From Ga0077536 sp943370145 (GTDB lineage Bacteria; Pseudomonadota; Gammaproteobacteria; Ga0077536): DNA of 12,356 nt. The stretch is from assembly GCA_943370145.1 (NCBI GenBank), contig CALRPY020000092.1, positions 1 through 12,356 on the forward strand, in the 5' to 3' direction. The position numbers and the translations under genes are program-made. Within the stretch, counting starts at the first letter, position 1, and every line of letters starts with the position of its first letter. Shown here piece after piece: positions 1-6,777 of the stretch. The notes beneath the pieces are model-generated. The model searched no databases. It was not told where the DNA came from and saw nothing but the letters and a program-made list of their open reading frames with translations.

Positions 1-594
1 GGCGCCGCCGGCGTAGGTGTGGCAGGCATTGAGGTCGGCGTGGATGACGCCCGGACGCGCGGCTTCCAAGCGGCGCTTCGTGACATTGGTGATCGACAGG
101 CCCGGCACCTGGTGGCCGCCGATCTGCGCCGCGAAGTCGTGACCCCAGATGGTCATCATGTCCACCGCCGCGTGATCGTTCGCGCGCGCGGCGTCGAGCA
201 GCGGTGCGCCGACCGCCATCGGGTAGCCGAAGCCGAGCAGCGCGACGGCGCGCACGCGCTCGCCGCCATCGGCCGCCGCCTGCAGCGCAATGAGTGAGCC
301 CATGCTGTGGCCGGCGACGCCAACCGGGCCGACGCCAAGGGCCTCGAACAGGCCCAGCAGCCAGCCGGCGCAGTCCTCGATTGTCGTCAGCGCGTCACCG
401 CCCGAGCGGCCGTGGCCGCGCAGGTCAGGCGCGATCGCGTTGTAGCCGTTGCGCGAGAAGTGGCGCACGAACAGCGTCCACACCGCGTGGTCCATGCCTG
501 CGCCGTGCACGAAGCAGACCGTGGGTTTCGCCGGGTCCAGGCCGTAGCCGGCGGTCTGGATATAGGTGTTGGCCCCTTGATAGCTGATGTCCAT
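1..594 (-). CDS. Alpha/beta-fold hydrolase, 3' end cut by window
   Basis: The visible part is 198 residues with no stop before the window edge, so the C-terminus is missing. It shows the alpha/beta hydrolase pattern: an oxyanion-hole HG in FVHGAG near residue 29, DLRGHGRSGG near 57-66, and a nucleophile elbow GHSMG with Ser97. The acid and histidine of the triad would lie later, probably outside the window. The ATG at 594 follows the metY stop by 10 nt, and an AGGCGG stretch overlapping that stop can act as ribosome binding site, so the two genes are probably co-transcribed. It is not a MetX homoserine acyltransferase: the elbow is GHSMG and the spacing to the N-terminus is that of small esterases. 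Esterase, lactonase or dehalogenase-like activity is possible, but the substrate cannot be read from the sequence. Confidence 0.87.
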   Translation of the reverse strand, partial: MDISYQGANTYIQTAGYGLDPAKPTVCFVHGAGMDHAVWTLFVRHFSRNGYNAIAPDLRGHGRSGGDALTTIEDCAGWLLGLFEALGVGPVGVAGHSMGSLIALQAAADGGERVRAVALLGFGYPMAVGAPLLDAARANDHAAVDMMTIWGHDFAAQIGGHQVPGLSITNVTKRRLEAARPGVIHADLNACHTYAGGA

Positions 595-604
595 TCGCTG
601 CCGC

Positions 605-1897
605 CTATTTCTGCGAAACGTTGAGCGCACGGGTGAGATCGTCGACGAGATCCCGGGGATCCTCCAGACCGATCGACAGGCGGATGAGTCCCTCTTCGAT
701 GCCGGCCTTGGCGAGCGCTTCGCCGCTCAGGCGGGCATGCGTGGTGCTGGCCGGATGGATCACCAGCGACTTCGCGTCGCCGACGTTCGCGAGATGCGAG
801 AAGACCTGCAGCGCGTCGATGAACTTGCGGCCCGCCGCCCGGCCGCCCTTCAGCACGAAACTGAACACCGCGCCGCAGCCGTTCGGCATCAGGCGCTGCG
901 CGAGCGCGTAGTCCGGATGATTCGGCAGGCCCGCATACGTCACCTGCTCCACCGCCGCCTGTCCACCGAGGAATTCCGCGATGTGTCGCGCGTTGTCGAC
1001 GTGGCGGCGCATGCGCAGCGGCAGGGTTTCGAGCCCCTGCAGCAGGTGGAAGGCGTTTGTCGGGCTCAGGGCCGCGCCGAAGTCGCGCAGGCCTTCGAGG
1101 CGCACGCGCATGATGTACGCGGACGGCCCGAAGTCCTCGGTGAAATCAAGCTCGTTCAAGCCCATGTCCCGCTGCGTCAACTGCGGGAAACGACCCGAGG
1201 TTTCCCAGTCGAACAGCCCCGAGTCGACCACCGCGCCGCCGATCGCGATGCCGTGGCCGCCGATGAACTTGGTCAGCGAGTGCACGACGATGTCCGCGCC
1301 GTGTTCGAAGGGTTTCATCAGGCAGGGCGTGGACAGCGTCGCGTCGATCACGAGCGGCACGCCGGCCGCGTGCGCGATCGCCGACACTGCGGAAATGTCG
1401 AGCACTTCGCCGCGAGGGTTGCCGACGGTCTCGGCGAAGACCAGCTTCGTCTCCGGGCGGATGGCGTTGGCGAAAGCCTGCGGGTCGCGCGGGTCGACGA
1501 AGGTGGTCTCGACGCCGAAGCGCGGCAGCGTGTAGGCCAGGAGATTGTGCGTGCCGCCGTACAGCGCGCGCGAGGACACGATGTGCGAGCCGGCGCCGAC
1601 GAGGGTCGAGATCGCGACGTGGATGGCCGCCATGCCGCTCGCGGTCGCCACCGCGCCGACCCCGCCCTCGAGCGCCGCGACGCGCTCCTCGAGCACGCTG
1701 ACGGTGGGATTCGCGATGCGCGAATACACGTAGCCCGCGCGTCCCATGGAAAACAGACCCGCGGCACGCGCGGCGTCGTCGAACACGAACGATGTGGTCT
1801 GGTAGATCGGGGTGGCGCGGCTGCCCGTCGCGGGGTCAGGCCGCTGGCCTGCATGCAGGCTCAGGGTATCGAAGCCGAGATAGCGCGGTCCGCTCAT
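605..1897 (-). CDS. metY: O-acetylhomoserine sulfhydrylase (PLP-dependent MetY-like)
   Basis: This 430-residue protein belongs to the Cys/Met-metabolism PLP family (aspartate aminotransferase fold). Visible marks are YSRIANPT (58-65), the ASGMAA cofactor-phosphate region (86-91), ETVGNP (156-161), Asp185 for the pyridine nitrogen, and VHSLTKFIGGHG with the Schiff-base Lys210. Length near 430 and the YSRIANPT form fit O-acetylhomoserine sulfhydrylase (MetY) better than the shorter MetZ, MetB or MetC. It would join sulfide to an activated homoserine to give homocysteine in the cytoplasm, in methionine synthesis. The residues after Asp185 read DATLSTP rather than the more usual DNTFATP, a variant I cannot interpret. 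The ATG at 1897 has GGAG at 1906-1909. Substrate choice between acetyl- and succinyl-homoserine is inferred only. Confidence 0.92.
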   Translation of the reverse strand: MSGPRYLGFDTLSLHAGQRPDPATGSRATPIYQTTSFVFDDAARAAGLFSMGRAGYVYSRIANPTVSVLEERVAALEGGVGAVATASGMAAIHVAISTLVGAGSHIVSSRALYGGTHNLLAYTLPRFGVETTFVDPRDPQAFANAIRPETKLVFAETVGNPRGEVLDISAVSAIAHAAGVPLVIDATLSTPCLMKPFEHGADIVVHSLTKFIGGHGIAIGGAVVDSGLFDWETSGRFPQLTQRDMGLNELDFTEDFGPSAYIMRVRLEGLRDFGAALSPTNAFHLLQGLETLPLRMRRHVDNARHIAEFLGGQAAVEQVTYAGLPNHPDYALAQRLMPNGCGAVFSFVLKGGRAAGRKFIDALQVFSHLANVGDAKSLVIHPASTTHARLSGEALAKAGIEEGLIRLSIGLEDPRDLVDDLTRALNVSQK

Positions 1898-1905
1898 GCA
1901 GGGTT

Positions 1906-1909
1906 CTCC
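1906..1909 (-). promoter_or_regulatory. Ribosome binding site of metY
   Basis: GGAG on the minus strand lies 8 nt before the ATG at 1897 and supports that start. No MetJ-type AGACGTCT box or recognisable SAM or SAH riboswitch was seen upstream. Confidence 0.6.
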
Positions 1910-1943
1910 GTTGGCAGGTCCGACATGTTAATGCACGGGCAGC

Positions 1944-2019
1944 GATCTTCACCCCTCCCGAGCCAAGAGCGTGTGACCCGGATCTTCGCCTCGCCCGCGC
2001 CGGGCTGTCGCCTGGTCAC
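1944..2019 (-). repeat. Partial inverted copy of interspersed repeat
   Basis: Read on the minus strand, the 30 nt at 1989-2018 match the 30 nt at 2555-2584 with about four differences, in opposite orientation; both begin GACCAGG. It continues with GAGGCGAAG and CGGGTCA, which recur at 2683-2700. Within it, 1944-1960 and 1981-1997 are 17-nt direct repeats starting GATCTTC with three differences. It lies directly upstream of metY, in the leader or promoter zone. Confidence 0.6.
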
Positions 2020-2143
2020 ATGTGGACGCGGGTGCCGGTGGCTTGCGTGCTGATAGGCCACCAATCAACTGTGTCCCGCGCTGCGCTCAGACGGTCTGCA
2101 GGGTCCACGGCCTGCCAGTTCTGACCATGGCGGAGGAAAGGAG

Positions 2144-2191
2144 AAAAGGTGTCAGGAGAATAGGTGTCAGATTTGAAATCTGACACCTTTT
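2144..2191. repeat. Perfect palindrome, possible REP/RAYT-associated element
   Basis: GGTGTCAGATTT (2163-2174) is followed after one G by its exact reverse complement (2176-2187). A second, overlapping dyad pairs AAAAGGTGTCAG (2144-2155) with CTGACACCTTTT (2180-2191). The two left arms are direct repeats, so two alternative hairpins can form. Similar GGTGTCAG and GGGGACAG palindromes are, to my knowledge, scattered in gammaproteobacterial genomes near REP-associated tyrosine transposases. No transposase is present here. It could also act as a weak bidirectional terminator, since a T run follows the right arm. Confidence 0.6.
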
Positions 2192-2554
2192 CCCCTGGCG
2201 CTTTTGCCACCGAACACCGGGAACGCCGAGATTTTTCGAGTGGGCCGCGCCACCGATTGAAGGCATGGTGATTGTCCGGGTCACGGCCGAAAAAAGTGTC
2301 TTCCCAGTGCTCCGTGGTGAAACCAGGCGTGTGCGCGGCACCACAAGCCGCATGGCTATCACGGAGAAGAAGGGTGAATTGAGGGATGCGCCACCGCCGC
2401 GGCAGTGCCCTCCACGTGGCACCGGTCCACGCCATCCCCCTCGGTGTTCTCGGCCTTCTCGGCGCGCTCGGTGGCTATTCCGATAGCCTGCCGTCACGAT
2501 GGCCATTCATTTCACGGCAGGCGACGGCTTCATCGGGCGCGGCGGGAAAAACGT

Positions 2555-2700
2555 GACCAGGAGACAGCCCGCCCCGGGAGAGGCCGGCCGCAAGGCCGGG
2601 TGCGGGTCGTTTCAGAATGGCGCGGCGCCGGCGGATGCCCCTCACCCGCCGCCAACGGAGTCCATCTTTCCCGCACGCGGGAGAGGCGAAGCCACGGGTC
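2555..2700 (+). repeat. Interspersed palindromic repeat, long copy
   Basis: This copy contains a hairpin CCGGCC-GCAA-GGCCGG (2584-2599), a 40-nt core (2612-2651) ending in CCCCTCACCCGCCG, and a hairpin TCCCGC-AC-GCGGGA (2669-2682) followed by GAGGCGAAG and CGGGTCA. The core matches 6867-6908 on the same strand with four substitutions and one 2-nt gap. Short CCCCTCACCC...CTCTCCCG...GGGAGAGG elements are common in high-GC gammaproteobacteria. It abuts the 3' end of the araC-type gene, where its hairpin may help end transcription. Confidence 0.7.
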
Positions 2701-3682
2701 AGCGCAGCGTGAACACCTTCGCGCGCACGGTGCGGCGATACTCCGCGGGGCCGATGGTCATCGCGCGGGTGAAGACGCGTGAAAAATGGCCCTGGTCGAG
2801 CCAGCCGACGCGGAACGCAACTTCGGCGACGGTGAGATTGGTCGCTTCGAGCATCTGCTTCGCGGCGGCGATGCGCAGGCCCTGCAAGTAGGCGAGCGGC
2901 GAGAGTCCGGTGGCTTCACGGAAGCGTCGGTCCAGCGTGCGCGGGCTCATGCCGGCTTCGCGCGCAAGGTCGGTCATGCGCAACGGCGCCGCTAGATCGC
3001 GCTGCATGCGCCACTGGATGGCGAGGATGGACTCGTCCGCGTGCTGCAGTTCGTCACCTTCGAGATAGCGGTACTGGTCGTAGGGACGGCGGATCTCGTG
3101 CGAGAAATTGCGCTCGACGTGGCTCGCGACCTCACGCCCGAAAAACTGCTCGATGAGGTGCACGGTGACGTCGGCCAGCGCGTTCACGCTGCCGGCGCAG
3201 TACAGCGAGCCGGCCTGGGTGATGAAGTACTGGCGTTTCAGGCGCACCGCCGGGTAGTCGCGCGCGAATCGATCGAAGTAGTGCCAGTGGGTGGTGGCGG
3301 CCTTGTCGTCGAGCATGCCTGCCTCGGCGAGGAAGCAGCAGCCGGTGCCGACCGCGGCAATCATCGCGCCGTGCGCGGCCTGCGCCTGCAACCACGGCAG
3401 CAGCGCGCGGTTCTTCGCGATCTGCAGCCGCGGATTGCGCCACAGCGCGGGCAGGTACACGACGTCGAAATCGCCGGCGTCCGCGATGGACGCCTGCGGC
3501 GCGAGACTGAGACCCGCCTGGGTCGGCACGGGCGCGCCGTCGACCGAGACCGTGACGGTCGCGACCGGCGCGCGGCCACGCCGCCGCCCGCCGACCGTCT
3601 CGGCCGCCGCCTGCCACATTTCAATCGGCAGCAGGCTGCTCGCGGCGAGCATCTGGCCGGTCAGGACGAACGCGAGGCGCAT
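2699..3682 (-). CDS. GlxA-like AraC-family regulator (DJ-1/PfpI domain + HTH)
   Basis: This 327-residue protein has the GlxA-type layout. An N-terminal DJ-1/PfpI (class I amidotransferase-like) domain spans about 1-180, with nucleophile-elbow sequence VGTGCCFLAEAGML (Cys115/Cys116). A C-terminal AraC DNA-binding domain spans about 220-320, with two helix-turn-helix units (MTDLAREAGMSPRTLDRRF near 236-254; VAEVAFRVGWLDQGHFSRVF near 285-304). In this family the first domain usually senses a small ligand and is not an active enzyme. I chose the ATG at 3682 over one 18 codons upstream: GGAGG lies 6 nt before it, a promoter-like pair ends just upstream, and the extra residues do not resemble the family. 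It is transcribed divergently from fabY, so it is a candidate regulator of that operon. The ligand is unknown. Confidence 0.92.
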   Translation of the reverse strand: MRLAFVLTGQMLAASSLLPIEMWQAAAETVGGRRRGRAPVATVTVSVDGAPVPTQAGLSLAPQASIADAGDFDVVYLPALWRNPRLQIAKNRALLPWLQAQAAHGAMIAAVGTGCCFLAEAGMLDDKAATTHWHYFDRFARDYPAVRLKRQYFITQAGSLYCAGSVNALADVTVHLIEQFFGREVASHVERNFSHEIRRPYDQYRYLEGDELQHADESILAIQWRMQRDLAAPLRMTDLAREAGMSPRTLDRRFREATGLSPLAYLQGLRIAAAKQMLEATNLTVAEVAFRVGWLDQGHFSRVFTRAMTIGPAEYRRTVRAKVFTLR

Positions 3683-3688
3683 CGGCAG

Positions 3689-3693
3689 CCTCC
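3689..3693 (-). promoter_or_regulatory. Ribosome binding site deciding the araC-type start
   Basis: GGAGG on the minus strand is 6 nt upstream of the ATG at 3682. The alternative ATG at 3736 lies inside the candidate -35 box, so it could not be on the transcript. Confidence 0.7.
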
Positions 3694-3707
3694 GGATGGG
3701 GGAGCCG

Positions 3708-3736
3708 ACTCTAGCGTCTTTGGCGCAAATGGCCAA
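3708..3736 (-). promoter_or_regulatory. Candidate sigma70 promoter of the araC-type gene
   Basis: On the minus strand TTGGCC (3731-3736) and TAGAGT (3708-3713) are separated by 17 nt, each matching four of six consensus positions. Transcription would begin near 3701, giving a leader of about 20 nt that contains the GGAGG. A dyad TTGGC-N7-GCCAA (3720-3724 and 3732-3736) overlaps the -35 box and spacer, a plausible place for self-regulation. Confidence 0.5.
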
Positions 3737-3740
3737 TCTT

Positions 3741-3769
3741 TTGACGGAAATGTCAGGCTCACCGATTGT
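3741..3769 (+). promoter_or_regulatory. Weak candidate promoter and dyad upstream of fabY
   Basis: TTGACG (3741-3746) is a good -35 match; 17 nt later GATTGT (3764-3769) is a poor -10 with three of six matches. A small dyad TGAC-N6-GTCA (3742-3745 and 3752-3755) overlaps the -35. If the -10 really is weak, expression may need an activator such as the divergent AraC-type protein. This is inference. Confidence 0.35.
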
Positions 3770-3818
3770 TACGGCCCGTAAACTTCACGGCATCGCCAAC
3801 AGCTTCGTCGGAGAACTC

Positions 3819-5720
3819 ATGACCAATCTGCCAGTGATCATCGGCTTCGGGGGGATCAGCTCGGCAGGCCGCTCGTCGGGCTTCCACGCTTATCGCCGGA
3901 CCGTCCTGGAGAGCCTGCCGACCGCCGCGCAGGACCACACCATCCGCGCCCTGGCGGCGATGATGGGCCTCGTGAAGCACGACGGTGCCGCCTACGTCAC
4001 GCCGGACGGTGCGCGCCTGGACGAATCGGCCATTGCACCCCGCTTCCGCCAGCAGGTGCTGGACCAGACTTTGATCCGTCGCCTCGAGCCGCAGTATTTC
4101 GACGCCGACCGCATGTCGGTGCAGCTCAATTTCGAGATCGGCCCGGACGACGGCAGGCCGACCATCTTCTCCACCCGCACCGGTGAACTGCCGGACCCGC
4201 TGCCGGCGGGCTGGCGTGTCGTCGGCACCGCCGACGGCCACACGCGCATCGAAATCTCGGCGCCCGCCGAGGTCCGTATCGAATCCCACCGCAGGCTCCC
4301 GGTGCAGTCGGCCGGCCAGCTGCCGACCGGCTTCGACCCGGCCGCGCTCTACCCGTCGCGTTTCCACCCGCGCGGCCTGCAGATGACGATCGTCGCCGCG
4401 TCGGACGCCGCGAAGTCGATCGGCATCGACTGGGAAACCATCATCGCCAAACTGCGGCCGGACGAGATCTCCGTGTACGCGGCCAGCGCGATGGCGCAGC
4501 TCGACCAGCACGGCACCGGCGGCATGCTGCAGGCCCGCCTGCGCGGCGGCCGCGTCAGTTCGAAGCAGCTGCCGCTCGGCCTGAACACCATGCCGGCGGA
4601 TTTCGTGAACGCGTACGTGCTCGGCAACGTCGGCTGCACGGGCGCGATTGCCGGCGCCTGCGCAAGCTTCCTGTACAACCTCAGGCTCGCGGTCGAGGAC
4701 ATCCAGTCCGGCCGCCGGCGGCTGGCGGTGGTCGGCAATTCCGAGGCGCCGCTCGTGCCCGAGGTGATCGAGGGCTACAACGCGATGAGTGCGCTCGCGA
4801 CCGACGACGCGGTCGCGAAGCTCGACGGCGCGAGCGTGCCGGACTGGCGGCGCGCGAGCCGTCCCTTCGGCGAGAACTGCGGCTTCGTGCTCGGCGAGTC
4901 GGGCCAGTACATAGTGCTGTGTGACGACGCGCTCGCGCTCGAACTCGGCGCCGAGATCTTCGGCGCGGTGCCGGAAGTGTTCGTCAACGCGGACGGCTTC
5001 AAGAAGTCCATCTCCTCCCCCGGCCCCGGCAACTACATCACGCTGGCGAAGGCGGTCGCCGCGATGCGCAGCCTCCTCGGCGAGGAGGCCGTACGCCACC
5101 GCAGCTTCATCCAGGCCCACGGCTCGAGCACGCCGCAGAACCGCGTCACCGAATCGAGGATCTTCGACGAGGTCGCGAAGGCCTTCGGCATCGACGCCTG
5201 GCCGGTGACCGCGCTGAAGGCCTTCGTCGGCCACTCGCTGGCACCGGCAAGCGCGGACCAGATGATCAACACGCTGGGCGTCTTCCACCATGGCATCCTG
5301 CCGGGCATCAAGACCACGCCGGCCATCGCCGACGACGTGCACCGCGAGCGCCTGAACATCACCCTGAAGGATCTCGAACTCGGCGAGCGCGCGACGATCG
5401 GCTTCCTGAACTCCAAGGGCTTCGGCGGGAACAACGCGACAGGCGTCGTGCTGTCACCGCAAATCGCCGCGCGCATGCTCGAGAAACGGCACGGCACGGC
5501 CGCGTACAAGGAATACCTTGGCCGCACCGAGGCCGCGCGCGAAGCCGCCGCAGCCTGGGACGAGGCCTGCTGCCGCGGGCCGATGAAGCCCATCTACCGC
5601 TTCGGCGACGACCTCATCGACGAGGACAGGATCGAAATCGACGCCCATGCGCTGCGCCTGCCTGGGCTCGTGAATGCCGTCGACCTGGACATTCCCAACC
5701 GCTACCCGGACATGGTGTGA
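3819..5720 (+). CDS. fabY: Beta-ketoacyl-ACP synthase, FabY type
   Basis: This 633-residue condensing enzyme has the thiolase-fold Cys-His-His signature: Cys281 in GACAS, His434 in QAHGSSTPQNR, and His472 after Lys467 in KAFVGHSLAP, with the closing GFGGNNAT loop near 534-541. It is much longer than FabB or FabF (about 410). The N-terminus LPVIIGFGGISSAGRSS and the length fit FabY, known from Pseudomonas aeruginosa, which condenses acetyl-CoA with malonyl-ACP and starts fatty acid synthesis in place of FabH. The reaction here is assumed from the family. The ATG at 3819 was chosen because GGAGAA (3810-3815) precedes it and the family begins at this point; the frame stays open upstream across the divergent promoter. 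The His434 motif reads HGSST where typical KAS enzymes have HGTGT. It heads a four-gene operon with two thioesterases. Confidence 0.9.
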   Translation: MTNLPVIIGFGGISSAGRSSGFHAYRRTVLESLPTAAQDHTIRALAAMMGLVKHDGAAYVTPDGARLDESAIAPRFRQQVLDQTLIRRLEPQYFDADRMSVQLNFEIGPDDGRPTIFSTRTGELPDPLPAGWRVVGTADGHTRIEISAPAEVRIESHRRLPVQSAGQLPTGFDPAALYPSRFHPRGLQMTIVAASDAAKSIGIDWETIIAKLRPDEISVYAASAMAQLDQHGTGGMLQARLRGGRVSSKQLPLGLNTMPADFVNAYVLGNVGCTGAIAGACASFLYNLRLAVEDIQSGRRRLAVVGNSEAPLVPEVIEGYNAMSALATDDAVAKLDGASVPDWRRASRPFGENCGFVLGESGQYIVLCDDALALELGAEIFGAVPEVFVNADGFKKSISSPGPGNYITLAKAVAAMRSLLGEEAVRHRSFIQAHGSSTPQNRVTESRIFDEVAKAFGIDAWPVTALKAFVGHSLAPASADQMINTLGVFHHGILPGIKTTPAIADDVHRERLNITLKDLELGERATIGFLNSKGFGGNNATGVVLSPQIAARMLEKRHGTAAYKEYLGRTEAAREAAAAWDEACCRGPMKPIYRFGDDLIDEDRIEIDAHALRLPGLVNAVDLDIPNRYPDMV

Positions 5721-5721
5721 C

Positions 5722-6147
5722 ATGAGCGAACGCGCGCGCGGTGACGCCGACAACTGTTTCGTCTGCGGCACCCACAATCCGATCGGCCTCAAGGTCTCGT
5801 TCACGCTGGACGGTGACCGCTGCGGCGGCACCTTCACCCCCGGCGCGAACCACGCGGGATTCGATCAGGTCACGCATGGCGGGATTGTCTTCAGCCTGCT
5901 CGACGACACGATGGCGAACTGGCTCTTCCTGCAGGGCGCGCGCGGCTTCACGGCGAAGTGCGAGATCCGCTATCGCCAGCCGCTGCCGGTCGGCACCGAG
6001 GTCGCGCTGAACTGCAGGCTCAAGCAGCGCAAGGGGCGCCTCGTGATCCTGGAATCGAGCGCCGAGCGCGTCGACGACGGCAGCGTCGTCGCCACCGCGG
6101 AGGCGAGCTTCATGATCGACGACTTCGGCAGGCTGCCGCCGCCGTGA
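5722..6147 (+). CDS. PaaI-type hotdog-fold thioesterase
   Basis: This 141-residue single-domain hotdog protein carries NCFVCGTHNPIGL (11-23), an N-terminal mark of a PaaI subgroup, and the central-helix motif HGGIVFSLLDDTMANW (52-67). HGG and Asp61/Asp62 lie where family members bind the thioester and activate water. It should hydrolyse an acyl-CoA or acyl-ACP thioester in the cytoplasm; the acyl group is unknown. The ATG is one nucleotide after the fabY stop, without a clear ribosome binding site, so translation is probably coupled to fabY. The upstream in-frame ATG inside fabY gives 16 residues that do not look like family sequence. Confidence 0.88.
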   Translation: MSERARGDADNCFVCGTHNPIGLKVSFTLDGDRCGGTFTPGANHAGFDQVTHGGIVFSLLDDTMANWLFLQGARGFTAKCEIRYRQPLPVGTEVALNCRLKQRKGRLVILESSAERVDDGSVVATAEASFMIDDFGRLPPP

Positions 6148-6371
6148 ACGACACGCCTGCCGTCGACGACGGCCCGGCGCCGACGCGCTGCGCACGCTGC
6201 GACAGGTCCTTCGGCTGCGGGGCCCGGCTGTCATCCTGCTGGTGCCAGGCCCTCCCGCCGCTGGATCTGACCCGCATCGAGGCCGCCGCCGGCTGCTACT
6301 GCCCCGACTGCCTCGCCGAACTCGTAAGACAACAGGCCGCAGGAGACCCGGGCGATGTGGTTCGAACGTGA
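6144..6371 (+). CDS. Cysteine-rich CWC family small protein
   Basis: This 75-residue protein has eight cysteines (16, 19, 25, 32, 34, 51, 53, 56) in the order CxxC, FGCG, SCWC, CYCPDC, which matches the cysteine-rich CWC family of unknown function. The arrangement suggests two metal sites, probably zinc, but that is inferred. The GTG start at 6144 overlaps the preceding TGA (GTGA), and the gene's end overlaps the next gene by 17 nt, so it is embedded in the operon and likely translationally coupled. Without such coupling a GTG start with no ribosome binding site would be hard to accept; the conserved cysteine pattern supports it. Confidence 0.85.
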   Translation: MNDTPAVDDGPAPTRCARCDRSFGCGARLSSCWCQALPPLDLTRIEAAAGCYCPDCLAELVRQQAAGDPGDVVRT

Positions 6372-6765
6372 CAAGCTGATTCGATTCAATCACTGCGATC
6401 CGGCTGCGATCATCTTCTATCCGCAGTACTTCGTGCTGTTCCATGAAGTGATGGAAGACTGGTTCGGCGAAGCCCTGGAGACGAACTACGGCGAATACAT
6501 CCGCACGGCCCGCCTTGGCGTGCCGGCGGTCAAGGCCGAATGCGAGTTCCTGAGCCAGGCGAAGCTCGGCGACGTCGTCACCTTCCGCCTCGAGCCGGTA
6601 CGCCTGGGCAAGTCCTCACTCGAACTCGAGGGCGAAGCCCGCGACGGCGACGAACTGCGCGCGCGGGCCCGCATCACGGTCGTGCAGATGTCCCTCGACA
6701 GCCGCAGGTCCGTGCCGTTCGCGGAACCGCTGCGCGGGCATCTCGAGGCTTTTCTCCGACGCTAG
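6355..6765 (+). CDS. 4HBT-type hotdog thioesterase
   Basis: This 136-residue protein has FNHCDPAAIIFYPQYF (11-26), the signature of the 4-hydroxybenzoyl-CoA thioesterase group; Asp15 corresponds to the catalytic aspartate (Asp17) of the Pseudomonas enzyme. Length is normal for the family. AGGAGA (6341-6346) lies 8 nt before the ATG, a strong site although it is inside the preceding gene. It should act on acyl-CoA or acyl-ACP; relatives include YbgC and FadM as well as aromatic thioesterases, so the substrate stays open. It is the second hotdog gene after fabY, in a subfamily different from the first. Confidence 0.9.
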   Translation: MWFERDKLIRFNHCDPAAIIFYPQYFVLFHEVMEDWFGEALETNYGEYIRTARLGVPAVKAECEFLSQAKLGDVVTFRLEPVRLGKSSLELEGEARDGDELRARARITVVQMSLDSRRSVPFAEPLRGHLEAFLRR

Positions 6766-6777
6766 CACGCGTGGCCA

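Larger units (their letters stand above)
1898..2698. other. 801-nt gene-free stretch with repeats
   Basis: No open frame here looks like a gene: frames of 139 codons on the minus strand lack a start with a ribosome binding site and read through the palindrome at 2144-2191. The stretch holds the metY leader, an inverted partial copy of an interspersed repeat (1944-2019), a possible hairpin GGTGGC/GCCACC (2037-2042 and 2057-2062), a transposase-associated-looking palindrome (2144-2191), a segment visibly richer in A and T than the coding regions (about 2110-2370), and a longer repeat copy (2555-2700). It may be the worn remains of a mobile element, but no transposase motif is readable. Confidence 0.7.

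Noticed and set aside
587..2053. Plus-strand open frame of 488 codons
   Set aside because: It runs antisense to metY; its product is an Arg/Ala/His-rich shadow of the GC-rich third codon positions, while the minus strand has clear PLP-enzyme motifs.
1898..2100. SAM or SAH riboswitch, or MetJ box, upstream of metY
   Set aside because: No recognisable core or AGACGTCT repeats; only small dyads and a repeat copy were found.
2016..2506. Possible remnant transposase gene on the minus strand
   Set aside because: Two overlapping frames of 139 codons cross the palindrome and show no Y1 transposase HUH motif or other recognisable domain.
3682..3736. Longer N-terminus for the AraC-type regulator
   Set aside because: The 18 extra codons cover the -35 and -10 boxes and the GGAGG that serve the shorter form.
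3291..3818. Longer N-terminus for FabY
   Set aside because: The upstream open frame is antisense to the regulator; the family start and a ribosome binding site are at 3819.
3759..5342. Minus-strand open frame of 527 codons
   Set aside because: It is antisense to fabY, rich in Arg, Val and His without motifs, and has no ribosome binding site.
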